Positions 17,695 to 26,456 of a DNA stretch of 64,000 nt are shown piece by piece. The translations under genes and the position numbers were made by a program. The notes under the pieces were generated by a model. It made no database searches and had not been told where the DNA came from. It saw nothing but the letters and a program-made list of their open reading frames with translations. Numbering within the stretch: position 1 is the stretch's first letter; every line of letters begins with the position of its first letter. The DNA is from JAXMCK01 sp046349395 (GTDB lineage: Bacteria > Pseudomonadota > Alphaproteobacteria > Geminicoccales > Geminicoccaceae), in NCBI GenBank assembly GCA_046349395.1, contig JAXMCK010000007.1, positions 434,001 through 498,000 of the forward strand. Reading direction: 5' to 3'.

Positions 17695-19407
17695 GTGACG
17701 ACCGGTTCCGACCTGCGCCGTGCCTTCCACGCCCTAGGCGGCCGGCGCAATGCGTGGCCACTCCTCGGCCTTCTCGCGGGCTCGCTCGTCGTCACGGCCT
17801 TCGAGATCGTTACCCTGATGCTCGTGGCGGCCCTGCTCGCCACGCTCGGCACCGGAGCGCCGGCCGGTGCGATCCACCGCTATCTGCCCTCGCTGACGCC
17901 CCCATGGATGGCCCTCCTGCTCCTGGCCACCGTCGCGACCCGCAATCTCTGCGGCCTGGCCTTGGCCCGGGCGAGGCAGCGCCTTCTCGGCAGGCTCGCC
18001 GCGCGCACCTCGCGCCGGCTGCTCCACGCGCGGCTGGAGCGTCCCTATCTCGATCAACTTCATCGCCGCGGCGAGCGCGACTCGGTCGCCCAGTTCCACG
18101 GTGTGCGTCTCGTCGAGGGTGTCCTGGGCCCGCTGCTGCAGGCCGTCGGCGACGGCATCGTCGTCGTGGCGATCATGGCGGTGATGCTCGTCTTCTATCC
18201 CGCGACCACCCTTGTGCTCTCCCTGCTCTTCGGCCTCGGCGGGACGCTCGGGCTGATGCCGCTCCGCCGACGGGCGCGGGAGGCGGGGAAGATCGCACAG
18301 CGCGGCCTCGAGGAACTGTACGCCGTCACCGCGCAGGCCACGGGCGGGATCAAGGAGATCACCGCGATGCGCCGCGGCCCCGGTCTGCGCAGCAGGCTGC
18401 GGCGCGTCGCCAAGGCCTACGAGGAGAGCCGGGTCGTGATGGCGATGTCGCTGCTGGTGACCCGGTTCTGGAACGAGACCGTCCTCTTCGGCAGCCTCGC
18501 GGTCATCGTCTGGCTCCAGCCCGGCGGGTCGTCGGCACCGGCGACCGCCACGGCCCTGGCGATGTTCGCCGCCGCCGGCATGCGCCTCCTGCCGCTGTTC
18601 AACAGCATCATGGCCGCGGCGGTCAGCGTCCAGCACCAGTTGCCCTCGATCCGGGCCGTGGTCGAGGACCTGGCGGCCCTGCCCAGCACCGACGAGCGCC
18701 GCCGCCTTCGCGGCCGCGGCGGGCGTCTCGCCTTCGAGCGGCTGGAGACCCAGGACCTCGCCTGCGGCTACGCGCCCGACCAGCCGATGGTCACCGGCAT
18801 CGACCTCACCCTGCGCCGTGGCGAGTTCGTCGGCATCGCCGGCCGCTCCGGCGTCGGCAAGACCACGCTGATCGACACGATCCTGGGCCTGCTCCCGCCT
18901 GTCGAGGGCCGGATCCTGGTCGACGGCCGCCCGCTGCAGAGCCGCCTCGTCGCCTGGCAGCGCAGCCTCGGCTACCTGCCGCAGGATCCGTACATCGCCA
19001 ACGACACCGTCCGTGCCAACATCGTCTTCGGGCTAGCGGGTGCCGATGACGACGCCGTCTGGCGGACTCTGACGCTGGTCGGCATCGAGGGACTAGTGGC
19101 CGACCTGCCGCAGGGCCTGGACACGATGCTGGGCGAGCGCGGGCTGCGCCTCTCGGGCGGCCAGCGCCAGCGCTTGTGCCTCGCGCGCGCCCTCCTGTCC
19201 GAGCCCGCCCTCCTCGTCATCGACGAGGGCACCTCGCAGATCGACCTCGCGGCCGAACGTCGGATCCTGGCCGCCATCCGTACCGCGTCGCCGTCGCTCG
19301 CCATCCTGATCGCCGCCCACCGGCCGCAGACACTGGCCCTGTGCGATTCCGTGCTCGATCTCGATGCCGTCCGTGACGGAAAGCGGCAGACGGCATTTCC
19401 TGCCTGA
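17695..19407 (+). CDS. ABC transporter, fused membrane and ATP-binding domains (exporter/flippase type)
   Basis: About 570 residues starting from the GTG at 17695. The frame is open much further upstream (to 16111), but that region is the out-of-frame reading of yehW and is Arg/Pro-rich. The N-terminal half has five to six membrane helices. The ATPase half has Walker A GRSGVGKTT, Q-loop GYLPQDPYIANDTV, signature LSGGQRQRLCLARAL, Walker B ALLVIDEGTSQIDL and H-loop AAHRPQ. The D-loop region reads DEGTSQID instead of the common DEATSALD. Layout and length fit homodimeric exporters such as lipid or glycan flippases (PglK/MsbA-like). The substrate is unknown and the start codon is uncertain because no strong ribosome-binding site precedes it. 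Confidence 0.85.
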   Translation: MTTGSDLRRAFHALGGRRNAWPLLGLLAGSLVVTAFEIVTLMLVAALLATLGTGAPAGAIHRYLPSLTPPWMALLLLATVATRNLCGLALARARQRLLGRLAARTSRRLLHARLERPYLDQLHRRGERDSVAQFHGVRLVEGVLGPLLQAVGDGIVVVAIMAVMLVFYPATTLVLSLLFGLGGTLGLMPLRRRAREAGKIAQRGLEELYAVTAQATGGIKEITAMRRGPGLRSRLRRVAKAYEESRVVMAMSLLVTRFWNETVLFGSLAVIVWLQPGGSSAPATATALAMFAAAGMRLLPLFNSIMAAAVSVQHQLPSIRAVVEDLAALPSTDERRRLRGRGGRLAFERLETQDLACGYAPDQPMVTGIDLTLRRGEFVGIAGRSGVGKTTLIDTILGLLPPVEGRILVDGRPLQSRLVAWQRSLGYLPQDPYIANDTVRANIVFGLAGADDDAVWRTLTLVGIEGLVADLPQGLDTMLGERGLRLSGGQRQRLCLARALLSEPALLVIDEGTSQIDLAAERRILAAIRTASPSLAILIAAHRPQTLALCDSVLDLDAVRDGKRQTAFPA

Positions 19408-19439
19408 CGCCCTTGCATTCCGGCCGAGCCACCCGACTT

Positions 19440-19470
19440 ACCATCCACGTGGATGGTGAACGGATGGTGA
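19440..19470. promoter_or_regulatory. Palindromic operator in front of the ribbon-helix-helix regulator
   Basis: Bases 19440-19457 are a perfect 18-bp palindrome, ACCATCCACGTGGATGGT. Its right half GGATGGTGA is repeated directly at 19462-19470, 11 bp further on. Three half-sites spaced by about one helical turn, 5 nt ahead of a CopG-type regulator, is the arrangement expected for an autoregulated RHH protein. The repeat also covers the ribosome-binding region of the gene. Confidence 0.7.
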
Positions 19471-19474
19471 CGCC

Positions 19475-19894
19475 ATGGCCGACAACGTAACCGAGCTACG
19501 TCCCCGACCGGGGGACAGCGAGAAGATCACGATCAATCTGGGCTATGTCGACCTCGGCCATGTCGACCTCCTGGTGCGTGAGGGCTTCTACGCCAACCGG
19601 ACCGATTTCATCCGCACCGCCATCCGCAATCAGTTGCAGCGCCACGCAGAGGCGATGGAGCGCACCCATACCCGCAAGAGTCTGGAGTTGGGCCTCCGCC
19701 ACTACAGCCGCGCCGACCTCGAAGCCGCGCGCGACGCCGGCCAGCCGCTGCACATCCAGGTGCTTGGCCTCGCCAGCATCGCCTCCGACGTCACGCCCGA
19801 ACTGGCCCGCGCCGCGATCGCGTCGGTCACCGTTCTGGGCGCCCTCCACGCCAGCGCAGCGGTGAAGGCTGCGCTGGCCGACCGTACCCGTTGA
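19475..19894 (+). CDS. CopG/ribbon-helix-helix family regulator
   Basis: 139 residues. Residues about 17-55 fit an RHH fold: a short strand KITINLGY, then helices containing LLVREGFYANRTDFIRTAIRNQLQRH, with the G-x-Y/F-x-N-R-T/S-D-F-I-R turn typical of CopG/ParD-like proteins. The C-terminal 80 residues add an extra domain (LELGLRHYSRADLEAARDAGQPLHIQVLGLASIASDV) of unknown role, perhaps ligand-sensing. It is followed 38 nt later by a PHB-depolymerase-type esterase, so it likely controls that gene. An 18-bp palindrome and a third half-site lie immediately upstream. Confidence 0.85.
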   Translation: MADNVTELRPRPGDSEKITINLGYVDLGHVDLLVREGFYANRTDFIRTAIRNQLQRHAEAMERTHTRKSLELGLRHYSRADLEAARDAGQPLHIQVLGLASIASDVTPELARAAIASVTVLGALHASAAVKAALADRTR

Positions 19895-19932
19895 GTGCCG
19901 GCGACCATCGCCGACGCGAAAGGACTACATCG

Positions 19933-20988
19933 ATGAACGACCAGACCAGCGCCTCCATGCGCGAGGCGCTCGACCTCACGCGCGCCGGCCGCCTCAACGA
20001 GGCCACCGCCGTCATCCAGCGCGCACTGGGTGGTGCGCCCGCCGCCCCTACGACACAGCACGACGGCGGCCTCTGGCAGAAGCTGAAGGGCGTCGTCAGC
20101 CGGCTGAAGCCCGGCCACGTCCCCACACCGTCCCGCGAACCCGAGACCGAAGGCGGCCAGTTCCTCTCCGCCAGCTTCACCGGCCCGGCCGGTACGCGAA
20201 GCTACCGGCTTTACGTCCCGTCGACCGCGCGCGGCCAGCCGCTGCCGCTCGTCGTCATGCTGCATGGCTGCACGCAGTCGCCGGAGGACTTCGCCACGGG
20301 CACCCGCATGAACCGCCTGGCCGAGCGCCAGGGCTGCTACGTCGCCTATCCGGCCCAGGATCGGCAAGCCAACCCGCAGGGCTGCTGGAACTGGTTCGAT
20401 CCGAACCACCAGCGCCGCGACCTGGGCGAGCCCTCGCTCCTCGCCGGCATCGTGCGCCAGGTCATGGCGAACCACGCCGTCGACCCGCACCGCGTCTTCG
20501 TCGCCGGCCTGTCCGCCGGCGGTGCCGCCGCCGCGGTGATGGCCGTCGCCTACCCCGACCTGTTCGCCGCCGTCGGCGTCCATTCGGGCCTCGCCTACGG
20601 CTCGGCGCGCGACGTCGTTTCGGCCCTCGCCGCGATGAAGAAGGGCGATGCCGGCGACGCCACGACGAAGCTGCAGGTGCCGCTGATCGTGTTCCAGGGT
20701 GACGCCGACAAGACCGTGAACCCGCGCAACGTCGACCGCCTCCTGGCCCAGGCCGGTACGTCGGCCATGACCGGCAAGGTCGAGCAGGGTGCGGCGACGG
20801 GCGGCCATACCTTCACCCGCACCCTCTACACCGACCCCAACGGCGTGGAGCGCGTCGAGTCCTGGCAGGTCCACGGCGAAGGCCACGCCTGGTCCGGCGG
20901 CGATCCGGCCGGCACCTACACCGACCCCAAGGGCCCCGACGCCTCGGCCGAGATGCTCCGCTTCTTCCTCGCCCACGGCCGGCGCTGA
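19933..20988 (+). CDS. PHB-depolymerase-family esterase (alpha/beta hydrolase)
   Basis: 351 residues; the ATG at 19933 follows an AAAGGA site. After a 65-residue N-terminal helical region the catalytic domain begins SYRLYVPS. The oxyanion region is VMLHGCTQSPEDFATGTRMNRLAE, the nucleophile elbow is GLSAGG, a likely Asp lies in FQGDADKTVNP, and the histidine in HGEGHAWSGG. These are the esterase/PHB-depolymerase (LpqC-like) signatures. No signal peptide is seen, so it is probably intracellular, acting on stored polyhydroxyalkanoate or on esters. Its partner is the RHH regulator just upstream. It is convergent with the decarboxylase, 9 nt away. Confidence 0.9.
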   Translation: MNDQTSASMREALDLTRAGRLNEATAVIQRALGGAPAAPTTQHDGGLWQKLKGVVSRLKPGHVPTPSREPETEGGQFLSASFTGPAGTRSYRLYVPSTARGQPLPLVVMLHGCTQSPEDFATGTRMNRLAERQGCYVAYPAQDRQANPQGCWNWFDPNHQRRDLGEPSLLAGIVRQVMANHAVDPHRVFVAGLSAGGAAAAVMAVAYPDLFAAVGVHSGLAYGSARDVVSALAAMKKGDAGDATTKLQVPLIVFQGDADKTVNPRNVDRLLAQAGTSAMTGKVEQGAATGGHTFTRTLYTDPNGVERVESWQVHGEGHAWSGGDPAGTYTDPKGPDASAEMLRFFLAHGRR

Positions 20989-20997
20989 GCTGCCGCC

Positions 20998-23346
20998 TTA
21001 CTCCTGGACGACGTAGGTGAAGTACCGCACCCGGCCCTCGCGGTCGGTCTCGCGGTACACACCCTGCACCTCGTTCTGGAAGCCGGGGAACAGATTGTCC
21101 TGGGCCTCGAACATCTTGAAATAGGCGATCTGGGCCGCCGTCCGGTCGCTGTAGCGCTCGCCCGGCACCATCACCCCGATGCCGGGCGGGTACACGACCG
21201 TGAGCGTCGCCGAGATCCGCCCCATCACCTCGTCGATCGGCACGTAATCCACCCGGTTCGCCGCCATCGCCGCCTGCGCCTCGCGGGCGGTGATCGCGGG
21301 CTCGGGCAGCTTGTCCAGCTCGAACTGCTCGCGCTGCAGCCGCGGCAGGTCGCGGCTCCTGAAGAAGCCGTGCAGGTCCTGGCACAGCTCCTTCACCCGC
21401 ATGCCGCGATAGCGCGGCTGCGCCGCCACCTTGGCCGGCATCAAGACCTCGACCCGCTCGTTGCGGTCATAGGCGTCCTTCACCGCCATGAGTCCCGAGA
21501 GGAGCGCCCCGCCCTTGCTGCGCTCCAGGCCCGGCGTGATCAGGAAGAGGATGCTGTAGAGATCGTTCTTCTCGCAGACGATGCCCCACTCCCGCAGGCA
21601 CTCGGCGATCACGGGTGCGGGAATGCCGTGGTCCAGGAACTCGCCCGTCTTCCGGTCGAAGCCCGGCATCAGCAGCGTCAGCTTGCAGGGATCGGTCATG
21701 GCGAAGTCGCCCTGGATCCCCGTATAGCCGTGCCAGGCCGCCCCCTCGCGCATCAGCCAGCATTGCGGCTCGACCGCCAGCACGTCGGTGGGCAGGCTCT
21801 CCCAGGGCACCCCCTGCACGTCGTCGTGGTGCGGCGAGCCGAAGATATCGACCCGGTCCGGCACGAAGGGATCGAAGAACCAGGCCGTCTCGCCGCCCTT
21901 CTCGGCGAAGCTCTTCGCCAGCCGGCGCAACTGCTTCCTGAGGTCGACCCCCATCCGGATCGCCTCGTCCCACAGGAACTCGCCGTTCTTCCCGCGCATC
22001 ATCTGAGCACCGACGTCGAGCGAGGCGAACAGCGGGTAGAAGGGCGAGGTCGAGGCGTGCAGCAGGAAGCTCTCGTTGAAGCGCCGGTGCGGCACCCGCC
22101 GCTTCTGGTCGCCGAGATGGGCGTCCTTCACGTGGATCTGCGAGGCCTGCGAGAAACCGGCCAGCTGCTTGTGCGTCGACTGCGTGACGTAGATGCCGGG
22201 TGCTTCCGCATCGAGATCGTCGAGCCCCGTCCCGTACCGGTCGCGGTAGACCGGGTGGAACTTCATGAACGCGGCCCAGGCCTCGTCAAACAGTATGTAT
22301 TCGCACAGATGCCCGATCCGGTCGACGATCGTCCGGGCATTGTAGATCGTGCCGTCATAGGAGCAGCTCTGGATGATCGCGAGCCGGAAGGGCCGCGGCT
22401 TCTTCCAGGCGTCCGGATCCTTGACGAGCGGGTTGTCCCGGATCCGCGCCCGCAGGTCGGCCTCGTTCAGCGTCGCCTCGTCGATCGGCCCGATCAGGCC
22501 GTAGGCATTCCGGTCGCTCGGCAGATGGATCGGGATCGCCCCGCTCAAGACCAGGGCACCGTGATGCTGCGACTTGTGGTTGTTGCGGTCGAACAGGACG
22601 AGATCGCCCGGTGCGAGCAGGGCGCCCGCCACCACCTTGTTCGAGCTCGAGGTGCCGTTCAGCACGAAATAGGTGCGGTCGGCGCCGAAGATCTGCGCCG
22701 CCTGTTCCTGCGCCTCGAGCGCCGGCCCCTCGTGGATCAGGAGGTCACCCATCTCGAGGACCGAGTTGTCGATGTCCATCCGGAACACCGCCTCGCCCAG
22801 ATAGTCGACGAAGACGTTGCCGATCGGGCTCTTGCGGTAGAACACGCCACCCTGGTGGCCCGGGCAGGTCCACAGATCGTGGCCGACCTCGGTGTAGTCG
22901 ACGAGCCGGCCGAAGAACGGCGTCTTGTAGCTCTCCACATGCTCGCGGAAATGCCGGCAGACCGTCTTCGCCATGAATTCGGGGATGTCCTCGTCGACGA
23001 AGATTTGGCCGCGCGTGCGCGCCAGGAGATCGGCATCGACCTCCGAGATGTGCAGCTGGCTGGCGATCAGGAAGATCGGCGTGCCGAGACCGTGGCGCTC
23101 CAGCTCGCGCACGATCCGGCGCACGTCCGGCAGGTCGGCGGCGTTGCGACAGGCGACCAGCACGCAGCCGATGCTCGAGTCCTTGGCGATGTGGATGATG
23201 CCCTCGTCGGCCGTCTCGGCATTGTCGATCATGAACCCTTCGGCCCGGATCGCCGCCACGATCGTCTCCATCGTCCGCCCGGCGGCCGTGGGCTTGCCGT
23301 AGGCGGGATCGACGATCAGGAGCCTGAAGAGCTGCGCGAATTCCAT
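20998..23346 (-). CDS. Orn/Lys/Arg decarboxylase (PLP fold type I, arginine decarboxylase-like)
   Basis: 782 residues, the usual length of inducible acid-stress decarboxylases. Residues 1-130 form the response-regulator-like wing domain (LLIVDPAY...). The PLP domain includes the D-E-A-W motif at Asp354 and the Schiff-base lysine Lys393 in STHKQLAGFSQ; NGTSSSNK (about 230-237) and NNHKSQHHG (about 255-263) are further family motifs. The C-terminal domain follows. The length and wing domain resemble AdiA/LdcC-type decameric enzymes; arginine is the best guess but lysine or ornithine cannot be excluded. The product would be agmatine or a diamine. An APC permease is encoded 1.6 kb upstream on the same strand. 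Confidence 0.92.
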   Translation of the reverse strand: MEFAQLFRLLIVDPAYGKPTAAGRTMETIVAAIRAEGFMIDNAETADEGIIHIAKDSSIGCVLVACRNAADLPDVRRIVRELERHGLGTPIFLIASQLHISEVDADLLARTRGQIFVDEDIPEFMAKTVCRHFREHVESYKTPFFGRLVDYTEVGHDLWTCPGHQGGVFYRKSPIGNVFVDYLGEAVFRMDIDNSVLEMGDLLIHEGPALEAQEQAAQIFGADRTYFVLNGTSSSNKVVAGALLAPGDLVLFDRNNHKSQHHGALVLSGAIPIHLPSDRNAYGLIGPIDEATLNEADLRARIRDNPLVKDPDAWKKPRPFRLAIIQSCSYDGTIYNARTIVDRIGHLCEYILFDEAWAAFMKFHPVYRDRYGTGLDDLDAEAPGIYVTQSTHKQLAGFSQASQIHVKDAHLGDQKRRVPHRRFNESFLLHASTSPFYPLFASLDVGAQMMRGKNGEFLWDEAIRMGVDLRKQLRRLAKSFAEKGGETAWFFDPFVPDRVDIFGSPHHDDVQGVPWESLPTDVLAVEPQCWLMREGAAWHGYTGIQGDFAMTDPCKLTLLMPGFDRKTGEFLDHGIPAPVIAECLREWGIVCEKNDLYSILFLITPGLERSKGGALLSGLMAVKDAYDRNERVEVLMPAKVAAQPRYRGMRVKELCQDLHGFFRSRDLPRLQREQFELDKLPEPAITAREAQAAMAANRVDYVPIDEVMGRISATLTVVYPPGIGVMVPGERYSDRTAAQIAYFKMFEAQDNLFPGFQNEVQGVYRETDREGRVRYFTYVVQE

Positions 23347-23412
23347 CGACCTCCCCCTCCGCCCGGGAGCCCGGAAGCTGGGCCGGGCCTGTGACGGTTG
23401 CGTGACCGCCGC

Positions 23413-24291
23413 TCAGTTCGGTCCGGCACTTGCGCGCAGAAGTTCACGCATTGCAGCCTCCACGAGCGCCGATCGCCGTCGAGGCTCGCCCATCTCGATG
23501 GCCGGCCCGAACCGGACGCGCACGGTCACGTCCTGCAGGGCAGGTCGCATCACCTGCAACACGGCCGCCAGCCAATGCCGGTCTTTCTCCGCACGGCGCA
23601 GACGCGTGATCGGGAGCGCCAGCGCACGCGGCGAGAGGACGCCGCTCACCGCCGCCGGCACGATGACGGCATCGCCGACGGCGCGCGCCAACAGCTCGAC
23701 CCGTGGCGCCCACGCCGCCAGACTCAGCTCCGCCCCTTGCTGGGCCGCCGGATCCGGCTCGATGGCACCAGCCGGGAACGTGAGCAGGGCACCGCCCGAC
23801 TTCACGTGTTGGGCCGCCGCCCGGACGGCCGCTGCCCGGCAGAAGGGGGTCTCGCCGAGGCTGAAAAGATGCCGCCGCAGATGCGGCAAGGCGTCGAGGA
23901 ACGGCCGTTCCGCGGCCACGACCTGGAGATCGTCCCGGCCGATCGCGGCGAAGAGTGCCGCGCCGTCCAGCAGCCCCGGATGGTTGGCGACGACGACGAG
24001 CGGACCTTCGGCCGGAAGCTCCTCGGCTCCCCTGACGACGAGCCTCCGCGCCAGACACTCGGTCAGATAGCGCCCGCCCGCCGGCACCCCGACCGCGCCG
24101 ATGAGGCTGTCGAACGTCGCCAACTGCCGGGCGAATCGTGTCGCCGGACCGTTCAGCAGCAGCCGCGCCGGCCGCCTCGCCCAGGCCGCATTTGCGAGCC
24201 CCAATCCCGCCAGGAGATCGTCGACCGCCAACTCGGCGAGGCGGGTTTCCGCCGCGGGCTGGGGCGACGACCAGGGGAGCGCGCCGAGCAT
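23413..24291 (-). CDS. PlsC-like 1-acyl-glycerophosphate acyltransferase family protein
   Basis: 292 residues. The acyltransferase block I motif H-x4-D is His104-P-G-L-L-Asp109 in VVVANHPGLLDG. The later block with FPAGAIEPDP matches the F-P-E/A-G motif that binds the glycerol phosphate. The C-terminal part has V-R-V-R-F-G-P-A-I-E, another common feature. Such enzymes acylate a phospholipid or lipid precursor at the inner membrane. The start codon is part of a perfect inverted repeat (24289-24311). The nearest possible co-transcribed gene is the membrane protein upstream. Confidence 0.82.
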   Translation of the reverse strand: MLGALPWSSPQPAAETRLAELAVDDLLAGLGLANAAWARRPARLLLNGPATRFARQLATFDSLIGAVGVPAGGRYLTECLARRLVVRGAEELPAEGPLVVVANHPGLLDGAALFAAIGRDDLQVVAAERPFLDALPHLRRHLFSLGETPFCRAAAVRAAAQHVKSGGALLTFPAGAIEPDPAAQQGAELSLAAWAPRVELLARAVGDAVIVPAAVSGVLSPRALALPITRLRRAEKDRHWLAAVLQVMRPALQDVTVRVRFGPAIEMGEPRRRSALVEAAMRELLRASAGPN

Positions 24292-24311
24292 GCCCCATCA
24301 TCTGGGGCATG
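24289..24311 (-). promoter_or_regulatory. Perfect hairpin covering the acyltransferase start codon
   Basis: CATGCCCCA-TCATC-TGGGGCATG, 9-bp arms, 5-nt loop. On the minus strand the start ATG of the acyltransferase is the last three bases of the 3' arm, so the codon and the G-rich region before it would be base-paired in mRNA. It could limit translation or be a protein site. Confidence 0.45.
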
Positions 24312-24330
24312 CCGGCGCGAAAGGAAACAG

Positions 24331-24352
24331 GCCTGACCGGATCGGGTCAGGC
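24331..24352 (-). terminator. Stem-loop at the 3' end of the membrane-protein gene
   Basis: GCCTGACC / GGTCAGGC arms (8 bp) with a 6-nt loop; the TGA stop of the minus-strand gene lies inside the stem. On the minus strand it is followed by CTGTTTCCTTT, a broken T tract, so an intrinsic terminator is plausible though imperfect. Confidence 0.5.
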
Positions 24353-24841
24353 GGCTGCAGTCTCGCGCTGCTTCACGACGAAGCCCAGCACCAGGGCGAA
24401 CAGCAGATGGCCGACCAACGAGGCCCAGGTCAGCGGAATGAAGCCGAGGAACGGCGGCAGCCCGGCGAAGATGTGGGCCATGATGTAGAGCGCGAAGATC
24501 CACAGGCCGACACCGTAGGCGAGGCAGACCAGCCACCAGGGCGCCCATGGTGCGACGGTCCGCGCGATCGGCCGCGCGATGAAGAGGTAGCCCAGCGGGT
24601 AGAACAGGAAGCCGACGGTGAGGTGGATGATCTCGCCCAGCGCCCGACTCTGCAGCCCGAAAACCGACTGCACGAGCGCAGCAGGCTCCAGCGGGCCGCC
24701 GACCCAGAGCGGCGTGATCAGCCGGGCCCACACCTCCCAGGTGATGTCGGCGGCGATGCCGGCCATCAGCGCCGTGACGACGGTCCTGGTCGTGAGTTCC
24801 GGGAGCAGCGACGGCGATGGCGTCGCCAGACGGGTCGACAT
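24347..24841 (-). CDS. Small four-helix integral membrane protein, function unknown
   Basis: 164 residues from the ATG at 24841, chosen because AGGAG lies 8 nt upstream; another ATG at 24847 is only 2 nt from that site, and the open frame continues to 24931. Four hydrophobic segments are visible: around ALMAGIAADITWEVWARLI, IHLTVGFLFYPLGYLFIA, WWLVCLAYGVGLWIFALY and LVGHLLFALVLGF. Conserved-looking polar residues sit in the helices (E in WEVW, H in IIHLT, H in MAHIF, H in VGHLL). No family name is certain, though it resembles small uncharacterised membrane proteins of Rhodospirillales. Confidence 0.75.
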   Translation of the reverse strand: MSTRLATPSPSLLPELTTRTVVTALMAGIAADITWEVWARLITPLWVGGPLEPAALVQSVFGLQSRALGEIIHLTVGFLFYPLGYLFIARPIARTVAPWAPWWLVCLAYGVGLWIFALYIMAHIFAGLPPFLGFIPLTWASLVGHLLFALVLGFVVKQRETAAA

Positions 24842-24989
24842 GGGCATCTCTCCTCGAGTTCGCAGGTCGGTCTTCGCCTGCGCGATAGCGAAGCGCCGCG
24901 ACGATTGCACCGCCCTCGGGCGTGCAATCACGGATCGATGATCGTTCGTGACGTCGGGGGGCGTACCGCGACGGCCGCCCCCTCCCGTT

Positions 24990-26456
24990 TCACTCCGCCG
25001 GCTGCTGCCGCGCGATCATCTGGTCGACCTTGCCCAGCTGGAGGAGGCCCAGGATCAGGATGATCACGAGCGAGATCGGGATCAGGTAGACCTGCCACAG
25101 CGCCTGATCCGGCGACGCCGGCCGCGGCCACATGATGTTGACCAGCGCCACCACGAGCCAGAGCAGTGCGAGCACGTTCACGATCGTGCCGATACCGCCC
25201 ATCGTGAAGGCACCCGAAGGCACCCAGCCCTGGCCCCGCGCCCAAAGGCAGGCGACGACGACCATGCCGAACGACAGGTAGATGCCCGCCGTCGCGAAGC
25301 TGATGATCGAGGTCACCGCGTCCGCCGAGTAGAGGCCCAGCGCCAGGATGATGCAGGGGATCACCGTCGCGGTGATGACCGCCGGCACCGGCAGCGCCCG
25401 GCTGCCCTCGATCCGGGCCATCGCCTCCGAGCCGAAGATCAGGCCGTCACGACCGAGCGAGAACAGCAGCCGGCTGGTCGACGCCATGATCGAGACGGCC
25501 GCACTGAACACGACCGAGATCACGATGAGCAGCATGATCTTCTCGCCGACCGGTCCCAGATGGTCCGCCAGCGTGGTCGCCGCCGGGTTCGTGTCGGTCC
25601 CGTTCGCCACGGCCGCGAAATCGTGGACGGCCAGGATCATGCCGAGGGCGATCACGAGCGTGCTGATGCCGCCGGCGATCGTCGTCAGCAGCATGGCCTT
25701 CGGCACCTTGCGCGACGCGTCGGTCACCTCCTCGGCGAGATCGCCGCAGGCCTCGAAGCCGAAGAAGATCCAGATCCCGATCAGGCTCGCCGCCGCAAGC
25801 GAGGTGAAGTTGGCGCCGAGGCCGCTCTCGAAGGCCTGGTTCAACGCCGAGAAGGGCTGCACGCGCGCGAACAGCAGCATGTAGAGGCCGAACACGACGA
25901 ACCCGATCAGGCCCGTCCACACGCCGAGCTCGGTCGCCTTCGCCAGGATCTTCGTGCCCGACAGGTTGACGATCATCGCCACGACGAGCAGCGCCATGGC
26001 CGCCACGGCATTGAAGACGGGCGTGGCTTCGATCCCGAGCAGGGCGGCGATGAACGCCGACACGCCGGCACACAGCCCGGCATTGGTGCCGAGCAGGGCC
26101 AGGAGGTACATCCAGCCCGTCATGAAGCCCCAGCGGGGGCCGCCGATGCGCCGCGCCCACTGATAGACGCCGCCGGCGATCGGGTACTGCGAGGACGCCT
26201 CGGCGAAGACGAGGGTCACGAACAGCATGCCGAGAAGGACGATCGGCATCGTCCAGAAGAAGCTGGGCCCGCCCGTCGCCAGCGCGAAGGCGAACAGCGC
26301 GTAGAACCCGGCGATCGGGCTCATGTAGGAATAGCCCAGCGAGAAGTCGCCGAAGAGGCTGAGCACCCGCTGGAACTGCGGGCGGTAGCCGAAGTCGCGC
26401 AGGCGCTGGTCGTCGGTCTCGTGACCGACCTCGATATTCTCCCAATCCCGACGCAT
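24990..26456 (-). CDS. APC-superfamily amino acid/choline permease (ACT/GABA-permease-like)
   Basis: 488 residues from the ATG at 26456; the frame extends to 26768 but the protein homology begins here (R-L-R-D-F-G-Y-R-P-Q-F-Q-R-V-L-S-L-F-G-D). The early helices have GFYALFAFALATGGPSFFW and AEASSQYPIAGGVYQWARRIGG, a pattern typical of the amino acid/choline transporter branch (GABA, choline, ethanolamine permeases). About 12 membrane segments can be counted. It may supply or exchange the substrate of the Orn/Lys/Arg decarboxylase on the same strand, but branch membership points more to GABA or choline-like substrates. Confidence 0.88.
   Translation of the reverse strand: MRRDWENIEVGHETDDQRLRDFGYRPQFQRVLSLFGDFSLGYSYMSPIAGFYALFAFALATGGPSFFWTMPIVLLGMLFVTLVFAEASSQYPIAGGVYQWARRIGGPRWGFMTGWMYLLALLGTNAGLCAGVSAFIAALLGIEATPVFNAVAAMALLVVAMIVNLSGTKILAKATELGVWTGLIGFVVFGLYMLLFARVQPFSALNQAFESGLGANFTSLAAASLIGIWIFFGFEACGDLAEEVTDASRKVPKAMLLTTIAGGISTLVIALGMILAVHDFAAVANGTDTNPAATTLADHLGPVGEKIMLLIVISVVFSAAVSIMASTSRLLFSLGRDGLIFGSEAMARIEGSRALPVPAVITATVIPCIILALGLYSADAVTSIISFATAGIYLSFGMVVVACLWARGQGWVPSGAFTMGGIGTIVNVLALLWLVVALVNIMWPRPASPDQALWQVYLIPISLVIILILGLLQLGKVDQMIARQQPAE

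Noticed and set aside
16111..19407. A single open frame of about 1,100 codons
   Set aside because: The first half is the Arg/Pro-rich out-of-frame reading of yehW and the following gap; real homology (membrane plus ATPase domains) begins near 17695.
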